From the NCBI GenBank assembly GCA_016209205.1, contig JACQWQ010000205.1:1-41445 (forward strand): 41,445 nt of DNA, written 5' to 3'. A program made the translations under genes and the position numbers. The first letter of the stretch is position 1, and every line of letters starts with the position of its first letter. The notes beneath the pieces were generated by a model. That model had not been told where the DNA came from. It searched no databases and saw nothing but the letters and a program-made list of their open reading frames with translations. Origin of the DNA: Chloroflexota bacterium. Lineage in GTDB: Bacteria; Chloroflexota; Anaerolineae; UBA4142; SHND01. Positions 23,617-31,105 of the stretch are shown piece after piece.

Positions 23617-24963
23617 ATGCTTCGACAAGTTCGTTTGCGCGCGTTGCTCGGCGCCGTGGTTTTGTGGTTGGGACTCGCGTTGGCGAGTGTCGCGTGCGGC
23701 GCGCCCGCGTCCACCCAAGCGCCCGTGAGCAATGCAACTGCACCGGCGACGATTCGCTTAGCGGTCAATGAAGTGCCTGAAGAACTGGCGACCTTTCAGA
23801 GTATCGTCAATGCGTTTGAACAAGCGAATCTAAACATCAAGGTAAAGTTAGAGAACATTCCCGATGACGACGAGTTTACCAAAAAACTCGCGGCGGACAT
23901 TGCCGCGCAGACGCCGCCCGATGTATTCCTGATGAATTATCGCCGCATCGGTCCCTTTGCTTTGAAAGGCGCATTGCAGTCGGTAGACAAATATCTCAAC
24001 ACGAGTCAGGTCATCCAGCCCGGTGATTTTTATCCGATGGCGTTGGATGCGTACAAACTCAAAGGCGAACTACAATGCGTGCCGCTGAATCTTTCGCAGC
24101 TCGGCGTTTATTACAATGCGAAATTATTTCAGGCCGCCGGGGTGCCGCTGCCGAAAAACGATTGGACGTGGAATGATTTTCTCGCGGCTGCTAGAGCGTT
24201 GACTCAAGACACGAACGGCGACGGCAAGCCGGATCAATACGGCGCGGGCATTTCCACTTTGACCATTCGCCTGATGCCGTTCGTATGGGCGCACGGCGGC
24301 GACATCGTGGACAATCCCGAACGCCCGACGAGCTTGACGCTGGACAAGGGCGCGGCGCTCGAAGCGTTCCAGTGGTTTGTCGCTCTGCAGACCAAGGAAC
24401 ATGTCGTGCCGGACAAAACAGCCGAAGCGACGCAGAGCTCGCAAGCGCGTTTTGAAGCAGGCACGCTTGCCATGTTTTTCCAAAGCCGCGTGCTGACGCC
24501 GGAACTGCGCGAAACGGTCAAGGACAAATTCGTGTGGGACATTGCGCCGCTGCCGCAAGACAAGAACCGCGCGACGATTTTGCACAGCGACGGTTTCTGC
24601 ATTACGAACGGTTCAAAGAACAAAGACGCGGCGTGGAAATTGGTCGAGTACATTGCGGGACCGCAAGGACAAACCGCGTTGGCAAAAGTGGGACGCAATA
24701 TGCCCGCGCTGCAAGCGGTTGCCAATTCACCCGCGTTCTTGAAATCGAATCCGCCTGCCAACAATCAAGTGTATCTCGACATGGCGCCGTACGTGCGGCC
24801 CGTGCCGTTGATGACGACGTGGCTCGAAGTGGAAAGCGCAGTGAACAAAGAAATCAAGCGCGCGTTTTACGGCGATGCGTCGGTGGAAGAAGCCGCGCAA
24901 GCCGCCGTCGAAACGACGCGCGAGTATTTCAAACAAAATCTCGCGGACCTCGGTTCACCGTAA
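23617..24963 (+). CDS. Sugar ABC transporter substrate-binding lipoprotein
   Basis: 448 residues. Lipoprotein signal with lipobox SVAC, Cys27, followed by a short Ala/Thr linker. The extracellular-binding-protein type 1 fold is shown by ATFQSIVNAFEQANLNIKVKLENIP, PPDVFLMNYRRIGPFALKGAL, WTWNDFLAAARALTQDTNGDGKPDQYG and AWKLVEYIAGPQGQTALAK. These match the MalE/UgpB-like family. It captures the substrate outside the membrane for the two permeases upstream (12 bases away). A GAGAGG ribosome site precedes the ATG. Confidence 0.88.
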   Translation: MLRQVRLRALLGAVVLWLGLALASVACGAPASTQAPVSNATAPATIRLAVNEVPEELATFQSIVNAFEQANLNIKVKLENIPDDDEFTKKLAADIAAQTPPDVFLMNYRRIGPFALKGALQSVDKYLNTSQVIQPGDFYPMALDAYKLKGELQCVPLNLSQLGVYYNAKLFQAAGVPLPKNDWTWNDFLAAARALTQDTNGDGKPDQYGAGISTLTIRLMPFVWAHGGDIVDNPERPTSLTLDKGAALEAFQWFVALQTKEHVVPDKTAEATQSSQARFEAGTLAMFFQSRVLTPELRETVKDKFVWDIAPLPQDKNRATILHSDGFCITNGSKNKDAAWKLVEYIAGPQGQTALAKVGRNMPALQAVANSPAFLKSNPPANNQVYLDMAPYVRPVPLMTTWLEVESAVNKEIKRAFYGDASVEEAAQAAVETTREYFKQNLADLGSP

Positions 24964-24975
24964 TAACGCGCGTGC

Positions 24976-25095
24976 AGACCTGACAGGTTTTTGCCAAGCC
25001 GTGGTTTGGCGAAACGCACGTTTCGCTTGTCGCGTGCGCGCTGTACTGCGCGAATGGTGCAAGTGTCACGCCCGCTTTAGAAACCTGTCAGGTCT
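24976..25095. repeat. Inverted-repeat element, AGACC...GGTTT family, copy 2 (120 bp)
   Basis: AGACCTGACAGGTTT (24976-24990) and AAACCTGTCAGGTCT (25081-25095) are perfect 15-bp complements. The inside contains small palindromes (GCCAAGCC/GGTTTGGC, GAAACG/CGTTTC). No gene was seen. It fills the gap after the ABC operon. Confidence 0.75.
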
Positions 25096-25128
25096 TGGGA
25101 CGAGCTTGTTCATTGTGGAGAAGTGATT

Positions 25129-25824
25129 GTGCGATTGATATTACGTTTTGCAATTCTGCTTGGCGCGTTGTTGAGTGCGCTTGGCTTGGCGGGCTGTGGG
25201 CAAGATACGCCCATCGGGGTTGACCCGCGCCCTGCGAACCCGTCGAGCGCCGACGCTACGCCCGGTGGTCCGACACCGGATGTGAACGCGCTGCTCGCGA
25301 ATTTGGTGGGTACGCCTCCGGTGGGCGGCGCGACGCTGGCGCCCTCTTCGTTGGATGCATTCCAAACCGAAGTGGCCGTCACGCGCGCGCCGAGCGCGAC
25401 CCCGAACCCAAAAGAAACACTTGCCAACGTTCCCGCGACGGATACGCCGAGCGCGCAAGGCGCACCCTCGCGCTTGCCCGAATGTCCGACGCCGCCGGGG
25501 TACACGGTGCGCATGCCCGATACCTTCCCGTCGGATTTCCCGTTTCCGAATGGCGCGAATCTGGTCAAATTTTCGCGGCTGAACAAAAACACGAATTACA
25601 TTCAACTCGTCGCGGATGTGCCGCTGCCGTTGCGTGAAGCCGCCGTCTATATGCTGACCGAATTGCCCAAGCGCGGTTATACGTTCGTGCGCGGCGATTC
25701 GGAATGGAATGAGATGGAAGGCATCTTTCGCGGCAAAGGATTCCGCGGCGCATTTCGCATCAGCGCGTTCAGCGACTGTTACACCAACACGTTGTGGACG
25801 ATTGTGGTGTACAAAGAATCTTGA
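25129..25824 (+). CDS. Small lipoprotein with Thr/Pro-rich linker, unknown function
   Basis: 231 residues from GTG 25129, eight bases after GGAG (an in-frame GTG at 25123 is too close to it). Lipobox LAGC, Cys23. Residues 24-115 are low-complexity Pro/Thr/Ala linker. The C-terminal 115 residues form a small domain: PECPTPPGYTVRMPDTFPSDFPFPNGANLVKFSR, then VPLPLREAAVYMLTELPKRGYTFVRGDSEWNEMEGIFRGKGFRGAFRIS. The latter resembles compact alpha/beta domains in other Chloroflexota lipoproteins. No enzyme motif was recognised. Confidence 0.65.
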   Translation: MRLILRFAILLGALLSALGLAGCGQDTPIGVDPRPANPSSADATPGGPTPDVNALLANLVGTPPVGGATLAPSSLDAFQTEVAVTRAPSATPNPKETLANVPATDTPSAQGAPSRLPECPTPPGYTVRMPDTFPSDFPFPNGANLVKFSRLNKNTNYIQLVADVPLPLREAAVYMLTELPKRGYTFVRGDSEWNEMEGIFRGKGFRGAFRISAFSDCYTNTLWTIVVYKES

Positions 25825-25847
25825 GATAATGAATCTGCACGCGCAGA

Positions 25848-25853
25848 TATAAT
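25848..25853 (+). promoter_or_regulatory. Possible -10 element for the VWA gene
   Basis: A consensus TATAAT lies 39 bases before the ATG at 25893. The nearest -35-like TTGAGA (25821-25826) is 21 bases away, too far for a standard promoter. Confidence 0.35.
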
Positions 25854-25892
25854 GCAGGCGCGCCCCGTCGAGTTGTGGGATGGAGGCACGTT

Positions 25893-26642
25893 ATGGGTAA
25901 AACAAGCAAAAAAATTTTCGACAATCTGAGGAAAGCGGGCCAAGATGACCGCGCGGATTTAAAGCGGCTGCCGCGTCCGAGCGATGAAGAATTGCTGCCC
26001 GCGCTGCGCGGCAAACGCGTTGATCTGGTGTTTGTGATTGACACGACCGGCTCGATGTCGGACAAGATCAAGGGCTTGCTGCAAACATGCGCGAAATTTG
26101 TGGATCGCTTTGGGCGTTTGGAAATGGACTCGCGGATTGCGGTTGTCGCGTTCGGCGACCTCTCGGTCAAGGGCGACAAGATTGTGGCGACGAGTTTTAC
26201 CAGCAATTTGCAGACGACCAAAAATAGTCTGCAAAAAATTCCGCGTTTCAGCGGCGGCGCGAACAATGGCGAATCGTCGCTCGAAGCATTGCAAAAGGCG
26301 ATGGCGCTCGATTTTCGCGAGAATCTCGTCAAAGTATTGATTCTCATTACCGACGAACCCGCGTTGTCGAGCCGCAATCTCGCGCCGGTGGATGTCATCA
26401 ACGATTTGGTCGCAGGCGAATATCTCACCTTCGTCGTCGGCACGCGCGACAAGTATTACAAAGAGATGGCGCGGGCGACCGGCGGCAAATGGTACCAAGT
26501 TTCCGCGCACACCGATTTCACCGACCTGTTGAAAATGTTCGGTGACATTGCGGATCGCGTTACCGACACGGTGGCGGATGTGTATCGTTTGGGCGATGGG
26601 AGCGTCTCGAATTATTTGCAGTTGAATCCACCGCAAGAATAA
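25893..26642 (+). CDS. Von Willebrand factor A domain protein
   Basis: 249 residues from ATG 25893, with GGAGG six bases upstream (an in-frame GTG at 25875 lacks one). A charged N-terminal 42 residues precedes the VWA domain: VDLVFVIDTTGSMS (MIDAS Asp50-Thr52-Ser54), RIAVVAFGD, RFSGGANNGESSLEALQKAM (MIDAS Thr replaced by Asn in this loop), KVLILITDEPA. No signal peptide or membrane helix, so it is cytoplasmic. Related intracellular VWA proteins often partner with MoxR ATPases or ternary chaperone-like complexes, but none is adjacent. It is followed by the toxin-antitoxin pair. Confidence 0.8.
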   Translation: MGKTSKKIFDNLRKAGQDDRADLKRLPRPSDEELLPALRGKRVDLVFVIDTTGSMSDKIKGLLQTCAKFVDRFGRLEMDSRIAVVAFGDLSVKGDKIVATSFTSNLQTTKNSLQKIPRFSGGANNGESSLEALQKAMALDFRENLVKVLILITDEPALSSRNLAPVDVINDLVAGEYLTFVVGTRDKYYKEMARATGGKWYQVSAHTDFTDLLKMFGDIADRVTDTVADVYRLGDGSVSNYLQLNPPQE

Positions 26643-26684
26643 GCACTGTCGCGGACAGATGAAAAAGAGAAAGAAGGCACGGGG

Positions 26685-26942
26685 ATGGAAGCCATTCGTA
26701 TTCAAAAAGTAATGAAAAAGGACGGCGAACTCTCTCTCTCGGGCTTGCCTTTTCGTAAAGGCGAGGCAGTCGAATTAATTCTTTTGGCGCGTCCCAAAAA
26801 GAAAAGGAGAAAAAAGGGAGTAACCGCCGCGCAGTTGCTCAAGTCGGATTGGATCGGAATGTGGAAAGATCGCCAGGACATTGGCGACAGCGTCGAGTTT
26901 GCGCGCACATTGCGCAAGCGCGCGTCAACGCGCTCGGAGTGA
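26685..26942 (+). CDS. Antitoxin-like protein (VapB role)
   Basis: 85 residues, strongly basic in the middle (KKKRRKKG). The N-terminal half MEAIRIQKVMKKDGELSLSGLPFRKGEAVELILLAR is AbrB/SpoVT-like or a related short beta-rich DNA-binding form. The C-terminal WIGMWKDRQDIGDSVEFARTLR is the toxin-binding tail found in many antitoxins of PIN-domain toxins. It ends four bases before the PIN gene. It would neutralise the toxin and repress the operon. Confidence 0.75.
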   Translation: MEAIRIQKVMKKDGELSLSGLPFRKGEAVELILLARPKKKRRKKGVTAAQLLKSDWIGMWKDRQDIGDSVEFARTLRKRASTRSE

Positions 26943-26946
26943 CACG

Positions 26947-27330
26947 ATGGTTGTTCTTGATACCGATATCGTCATTGATTTTTGGCGCGGTTATGCACCC
27001 GCTTCAGCGTGGCTCGCAACGTTGCAGACCGAGGAAATTGTATTGCCTGGATTTGTTGCGATGGAGTTGATTCAGGGATGCAAGTCCAAATCCGATCAGG
27101 AAAAGGTTGTTCGTTTGCTCGAAATGTTTAATTTGATTTGGCTTGAACCCGAGGAATGCGACAAGGCGCTTACTCTTTTTAAAGAATTCCACCTCTCACA
27201 AGGGCTGGATTTGTTGGATGCGCTGATTGGGCAAACCGCCCTGTCGCTAAAGCAATCTCTCCATACTTTCAATCGAAAACATTATGCGGCTATCCCAGAG
27301 CTTTTGCTGGTGCAACCCTACAAGAAATGA
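26947..27330 (+). CDS. vapC: PIN-domain toxin ribonuclease (VapC-like)
   Basis: 127 residues. Acidic active-site residues of PIN nucleases are in place: Asp5 (VVLDTDIVID), Glu40 (AMELIQG), Asp88 and Asp91 (LDLLDALIG), plus the FNRKHY motif near the C-terminus. VapC toxins cut tRNA or rRNA when freed from the antitoxin. It lies directly after the antitoxin gene, and its stop overlaps the ATG of the following gene (ATGA), so the DUF1444 gene may be coexpressed. Confidence 0.85.
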   Translation: MVVLDTDIVIDFWRGYAPASAWLATLQTEEIVLPGFVAMELIQGCKSKSDQEKVVRLLEMFNLIWLEPEECDKALTLFKEFHLSQGLDLLDALIGQTALSLKQSLHTFNRKHYAAIPELLLVQPYKK

Positions 27331-28154
27331 TTGTGTGGGCCCAAGACCTTGACGAACGCGAAATCCCACCCATGAGTGCAGAAATGTTTTCCGCGCTCGT
27401 CACCGCGCGCTTGCGTCCGCTTGACGGCATCGAAATTCGCGGCGGCAAAGGTCTGGCGCTGCAATTGCGCGTCAAGGGGCAAGACGCGACCGCGCGGCTC
27501 GAGCGCGCGTATCAACGCTATCGCGCCAACCCGGAACTGCTTTCGCCCGTCGTCGAGCAGTTGATTCATGCGCTGTTGTCGGGCGAACGCGCGGAGCAAG
27601 AGGGAACTGCCGCCTACGCGGAGATTGCGCCGCTGTTGTACCCGCGCTTTATGACCGCGCAGCAGTGGCGCGCAAAACGCGACGCGGGTTTGCGCCCGGT
27701 GATTCGTCCGCTCGTCCAGGATTTGGGCGTCGCGTTGGTCATTGATCGTGGCAGCGAAATTGAGTTTGTGCAACTCGACGCAATTCCGGGGTGGGGCGTT
27801 GACGCGCAGCAGGCGTACGATACAGCGATCAAGAACCTCGAAGGCACGGCATCGGTTGAAACGATACAGCGCGGTCAAGGCGACGAAACATTATTGATAG
27901 ACCATCACGCCGACGGTTACGCGGCGGCGCGCGCGCTGCTCGCGTCGCGCATGCGGGACTGGCAGGCGCGGATTCAGGGCGAACTGGTTCTGGCAATACC
28001 GACGCGCGATTTATTGTTGGGCTTTGCGCGCGAACATCCGGCGTTTGACGATTTGCGCGCCCAAGTACAACACGACGCGCAAACCCAAGACAATGGATTG
28101 TTTTCGCAATTGTTGACTGTGCGTGACGGCGCGTTGGAATTGCTTGCCCTGTAG
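27327..28154 (+). CDS. DUF1444-like protein
   Basis: 275 residues from the ATG overlapping the vapC stop. An alternative start is ATG 27372 (MSAEMFSALV). Features: FSALVTARLRPLDGIEIRGGKGLALQLRVKG, a helical region to about 90, LYPRFMTAQQWRAKRDAGLRPVIRPLVQDLGVALVIDR, then DGYAAARALLASRMRDWQARIQGELVLAIPTRDLLLGF. This is the general layout of the DUF1444 (YtpP) family, which has no firm function. No signal peptide. It may simply have been placed behind the toxin-antitoxin pair. Confidence 0.6.
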   Translation: MIVWAQDLDEREIPPMSAEMFSALVTARLRPLDGIEIRGGKGLALQLRVKGQDATARLERAYQRYRANPELLSPVVEQLIHALLSGERAEQEGTAAYAEIAPLLYPRFMTAQQWRAKRDAGLRPVIRPLVQDLGVALVIDRGSEIEFVQLDAIPGWGVDAQQAYDTAIKNLEGTASVETIQRGQGDETLLIDHHADGYAAARALLASRMRDWQARIQGELVLAIPTRDLLLGFAREHPAFDDLRAQVQHDAQTQDNGLFSQLLTVRDGALELLAL

Positions 28155-28208
28155 TTTGCGCGTGCAAAGGCCAAGTCATGGACACTCAGCACATGTGGAC
28201 AAAAGTCC

Positions 28209-28250
28209 ACGCATCCGTTCATCCGCTTTATGTATCCGTTGGCAACTGAT
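28209..28250. repeat. Half copy of the CATCCGTT...CCGTTGGCA repeat
   Basis: Contains CATCCGTTCATCCGC and TATCCGTTGGCAACTG, which closely matches the right half of the complete inverted repeat at 35733-35811. It lies in the 112-base gap before the enoyl-CoA hydratase gene. Confidence 0.65.
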
Positions 28251-28266
28251 ATTTGAGAGGTAAAAC

Positions 28267-29040
28267 ATGACATACGAATTCATTCTTATTCACCGTCAAG
28301 AACCGATTGCGCTGGTGCAAATCAATCGCCCGCAGCAATTGAACGCGCTCAACAGTCAAGTGATGCAAGAGCTGACGAGCGCGCTCGAAGAGTTGGACAA
28401 TGATGCCGCGATCCGGTGTATGATTGTCACTGGCAATGAGCGCGCGTTTGGCGCGGGCGCGGACATCAAAGACATGGCAAATGCGACCGTGGTCGAAATG
28501 CTGGAACGCAATTGGATCGCCTATTGGGACCGCATCAAAAAAGTGACCAAGCCGGTGATTGCGGCGGTCAGCGGTTACGCGTTCGGCGGCGGCTGTGAAC
28601 TCGCGATGGCGTGTGATTTGATTGTCGCGTCCGAGTCGGCGCAATTCGCGCAGCCCGAAATCAATCTGGGCGTCATTCCCGGCGCGGGCGGCACGCAGCG
28701 GCTCACGCGCGCCATCGGCAAATCCAAAGCGATGGAAATGGTCTTGACCGGGCGCGCCATGTCGGCGCGCGAAGCCGAAGCGCGGGGTCTCGTCGCGCGC
28801 GTGTTTCCGACGGAAGTGTATTTGGACGAAGCGAAAAAACTCGCGCTCGAAATCGCGTCCAAAGCGCCCGTCGCCGTGCGCCTCGCCAAAGAATGCGTCA
28901 ACAAGGCGTACGAGTCAGCGCTCGCGGACGGTTTGGATTACGAACGCAAATTGTTCTACTTTTTGTTTGCGACCGAAGATGGGCACGAAGGTATGAAAGC
29001 GTTTGTCGAAAAGAGGAAACCCGAATGGAGAGGAAAATAA
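28267..29040 (+). CDS. Enoyl-CoA hydratase (crotonase family, PaaF/Ech-like)
   Basis: 257 residues. Both catalytic glutamates of true hydratases are present: Glu111 in FGGGCELAMACD and Glu131 in FAQPEINLG, followed by VIPGAGGTQRLTRAIG. The oxyanion-hole region is FGAGADIKDM. The C-terminal LFATEDGHEGMKAFVEKRKPEWRGK is highly typical. It adds water to trans-2-enoyl-CoA, as in fatty-acid or phenylacetate-type degradation. A GAGAGG site precedes the ATG. The PaaG-like isomerase (31106) and thiolase (33434) downstream suggest a CoA-ester degradation route. Confidence 0.9.
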   Translation: MTYEFILIHRQEPIALVQINRPQQLNALNSQVMQELTSALEELDNDAAIRCMIVTGNERAFGAGADIKDMANATVVEMLERNWIAYWDRIKKVTKPVIAAVSGYAFGGGCELAMACDLIVASESAQFAQPEINLGVIPGAGGTQRLTRAIGKSKAMEMVLTGRAMSAREAEARGLVARVFPTEVYLDEAKKLALEIASKAPVAVRLAKECVNKAYESALADGLDYERKLFYFLFATEDGHEGMKAFVEKRKPEWRGK

Positions 29041-29277
29041 GTGCCCGAAGTATTTCGCAAAGAAGGTTATGTGTTTTTCTTTTATGCCAACGAGGGTCAA
29101 GAACCGATCCATGTGCATGTCAGACATGCGGGCGGTTATGCCAAGTTTTGGATGGAGCCGTTTCAGCTGGATTATTCGGTTGGCATGAAAGTGCGTGAAT
29201 TGGCGCGCGCCGAAGCGTTGGCAAAGGAAAACAACCGATTGATAAGGAGCAAATGGAATGAGGTATTCCGTCATTGA
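29041..29277 (+). CDS. DUF4160 protein
   Basis: 78 residues from a GTG directly after the previous stop, with GGAAAA as ribosome site. The sequence MPEVFRKEGYVFFFYANEGQEPIHVHVRHAGGYAKFW is a clear DUF4160 signature (IHVHV...A.FW). It overlaps the DUF2442 gene by 20 bases. DUF4160-DUF2442 pairs are common small two-gene modules with toxin-antitoxin-like distribution; biochemical role is unproven. Confidence 0.85.
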   Translation: MPEVFRKEGYVFFFYANEGQEPIHVHVRHAGGYAKFWMEPFQLDYSVGMKVRELARAEALAKENNRLIRSKWNEVFRH

Positions 29278-29509
29278 ATCAACACGCGCCACGCGCGTTT
29301 GGGCGGAAGATGGTTGGGTATGGCTTCATTTGGAAGATGGGCGTGAGATTCGATTTCCCGCCGCTAAGAATCGGAGACTGCGCAATGCAGCTCCCAAGCA
29401 ACTCAACAAAATCGAACTCATTTGCGATGGCACAGGATTGCACTGGCCCGATTTGGATGAGGATTTGTCCGTGCAAGGCATTCTCGAAGGGCGTTTGGGA
29501 TTGGAATAG
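29258..29509 (+). CDS. DUF2442 protein
   Basis: 83 residues. Core: WVWLHLEDGREIRFPAAKNRRLRNAAPKQLNKIELICDGTGLHWPDLDEDLSVQGILEGRL, the standard DUF2442 pattern (ly-DG-...-GiHWP-lDEDLSV-gll). It starts within the DUF4160 gene, with AAGGAG about seven bases upstream of the ATG. It forms the partner of the preceding gene. Confidence 0.87.
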   Translation: MRYSVIESTRATRVWAEDGWVWLHLEDGREIRFPAAKNRRLRNAAPKQLNKIELICDGTGLHWPDLDEDLSVQGILEGRLGLE

Positions 29510-29529
29510 AAAACAGCAAAAGGATTCTC

Positions 29530-29883
29530 ATGGAAGCCGAACCCGAACTTATCACCATCGTCGAAGGTCCGCCGCCGGAATTTAGAATGGCGGACGAAGC
29601 GTGGATGTATTCGCTGCTCGAATCATCACGCCCGTATCTGGTTTCATTGTGTCAGGTGCGCTCCTACAAAGGACAAATGTTAATGGAACGCTGTCAGCGC
29701 GCGTGGTCGTCCCAGCGCCCGATTCGTTTGGATTTTCCCACGCTCAGCGGTTTGCGCAAGCAGTTGGAAATCGTCGCCGCGCGCTTTGAAAAATTGCCCG
29801 AAGGGGATTTGCTGAATCTGTGGGTGCGTCACCAGCCGCAAGATATTTCCGACAACGCGCCGCGCCGTGAGGACGACGCGTAG
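29530..29883 (+). CDS. Small hypothetical protein, unknown family
   Basis: 117 residues, acidic at the start and Arg/Asp-rich at the end. No signal peptide, membrane helix or recognised motif. The middle (WMYSLLESSRPYLVSLCQVRSYKGQMLMERCQRAWSSQRP) looks like a folded helix-strand mix. It starts 20 bases after DUF2442 and may be cotranscribed with it. UAG at 29881-29883 comes from a GTAG REP pair. Confidence 0.55.
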   Translation: MEAEPELITIVEGPPPEFRMADEAWMYSLLESSRPYLVSLCQVRSYKGQMLMERCQRAWSSQRPIRLDFPTLSGLRKQLEIVAARFEKLPEGDLLNLWVRHQPQDISDNAPRREDDA

Positions 29884-29934
29884 AGACGTTTCGTTGAAAC
29901 GTCTCCGAAAGACGTTTCAACGAAACGTCTCTAC
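29880..29934. repeat. GTAG...CTAC REP pair with perfect 25-bp arms, AGACGTTTC family
   Basis: Left half GTAG plus AGACGTTTC-GTT-GAAACGTCT, 5-base linker CCGAA, right half the exact reverse complement ending CTAC. Each half can fold alone or pair with the other (cruciform potential). TAG at 29881-29883 is the stop codon of the preceding gene. The Gfo/Idh gene starts 14 bases after it. Confidence 0.85.
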
Positions 29935-29947
29935 AGGATGGCGAATC

Positions 29948-31018
29948 ATGAATAATATCCGCGCGGCGGTCATCGGTCTGGCGTGGGGACAAATGCACCT
30001 CGACGCGCTGCGCCGCATCAAGAATTTGGACATCGTCGCCGTGTGCGACAGTGATGTGGAACGCGCGAAACTGATTGCCAAGAACGCGGCCATCAAAAAT
30101 TCCTATGGCGCAGTGAATGAATTACTTGCGCGCGAGGATGTGGATTTGGTAACGGTCGCCACGCCGCCTGCAACGCAGTTCGACATTGCTAACCAAGCAC
30201 TGTTGGCGAAAAAAGCCGTGTTGTGTGAAACGCCCGCGGGCTTGAACGCGACCGAAGCCGAAAAATTGTGCAAGACCGCGCAGCAGCGCAAAATGGCGGG
30301 CGCAGTCGCCTTCCAGACGCGATATTTGCCGGCATACGCGTACGCGCAAGAATTGATCGCCGAAGATTATCTCGGAAAATTTTTGCGCGCGACGGTCACG
30401 TTTCAAGTGGCGCAGCCGTGGGGATTGAATGGCAATTGGGCGGCGGATGAAAAACGCGGCGGCGGCGTGATGCGCAACGTCGCCGCGCATTTTATTGATG
30501 CTCTGCTGTGGTGGTTCGGTCCGGTGCAGTCCGCGTTTGCCGACCGCGAAACATTGTTCTCGCAAGTGCGGCGTCAAGTTCAGGTCGGGCGCGAAACGCA
30601 AGTCGAAAAATTCACCGCGACGGCAGATGATACGTTCACGGCGCTGTTGAAATTTGAAAACGGCGGTACCGCAATTTTGAATTTCATGACCGGCGCGCGG
30701 CAAGATTTACCATGGAGCATCACGCTTATCGGCTCGCGCGCGACCTTACAAATCACGAGCGGCGCACTGTCCGGCAAACGCGACACGGAACGCGATTTTG
30801 GACAATTACAAATCCCGCGCCGCCTCGAATTGCCCGACCGCCCGCGCGAACCGTTGATGTGGGCATTGTGCGAACTTGCGACGGATTTGACGAAACAGCT
30901 GCGCGGTGAAAAATTGGAAGGGCGTACTCCGCCGACATTTCAAGATGCGGTCAACACGCACAAGGTCATGCAAGCGATTCAGCGTTCGTCGGATGATATG
31001 CTGTGGACGAATGTCTGA
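29948..31018 (+). CDS. Gfo/Idh/MocA family NAD(P)-dependent oxidoreductase, atypical EKP motif
   Basis: 356 residues from ATG 29948; earlier in-frame starts lie inside the REP pair. The Rossmann start is NIRAAVIGLAWGQMHLDALRR. VDLVTVATPPATQFDIANQAL is the usual cofactor-domain continuation. The motif that normally reads EKP (Lys contacting cofactor/substrate) is CETPAG here, so the lysine is missing. C-terminal domain: GGGVMRNVAAHFIDALLWWFGPVQSAFAD. The family oxidises or reduces sugars and cyclitols; the substitution makes activity uncertain. The stop runs straight into a heptamer hairpin. Confidence 0.82.
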   Translation: MNNIRAAVIGLAWGQMHLDALRRIKNLDIVAVCDSDVERAKLIAKNAAIKNSYGAVNELLAREDVDLVTVATPPATQFDIANQALLAKKAVLCETPAGLNATEAEKLCKTAQQRKMAGAVAFQTRYLPAYAYAQELIAEDYLGKFLRATVTFQVAQPWGLNGNWAADEKRGGGVMRNVAAHFIDALLWWFGPVQSAFADRETLFSQVRRQVQVGRETQVEKFTATADDTFTALLKFENGGTAILNFMTGARQDLPWSITLIGSRATLQITSGALSGKRDTERDFGQLQIPRRLELPDRPREPLMWALCELATDLTKQLRGEKLEGRTPPTFQDAVNTHKVMQAIQRSSDDMLWTNV

Positions 31019-31105
31019 TTTTCGATTGACGATTTTCGATTTTCGATTGTTACGCCACAATGCGGCGTGAATCGAAAATCGAAAATTGAAAATCTAAAAT
31101 TGAAA
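31019..31105. repeat. Heptamer-built hairpin filling the whole intergenic gap
   Basis: ATTTTCGATTTTCGATT (31032-31048) pairs with AATCGAAAATCGAAAAT (31070-31086); the loop contains ACGCC/GGCGT. Further AAAATTGAAAATC units continue to the ATG of the next gene, which is itself part of the repeat (TTGAAAATG). No Shine-Dalgarno site is seen. Confidence 0.85.

Noticed and set aside
24976..25095. tRNA or small RNA gene in the gap after the ABC operon
   Set aside because: No cloverleaf or CCA-type end; the structure is explained by the inverted-repeat element.
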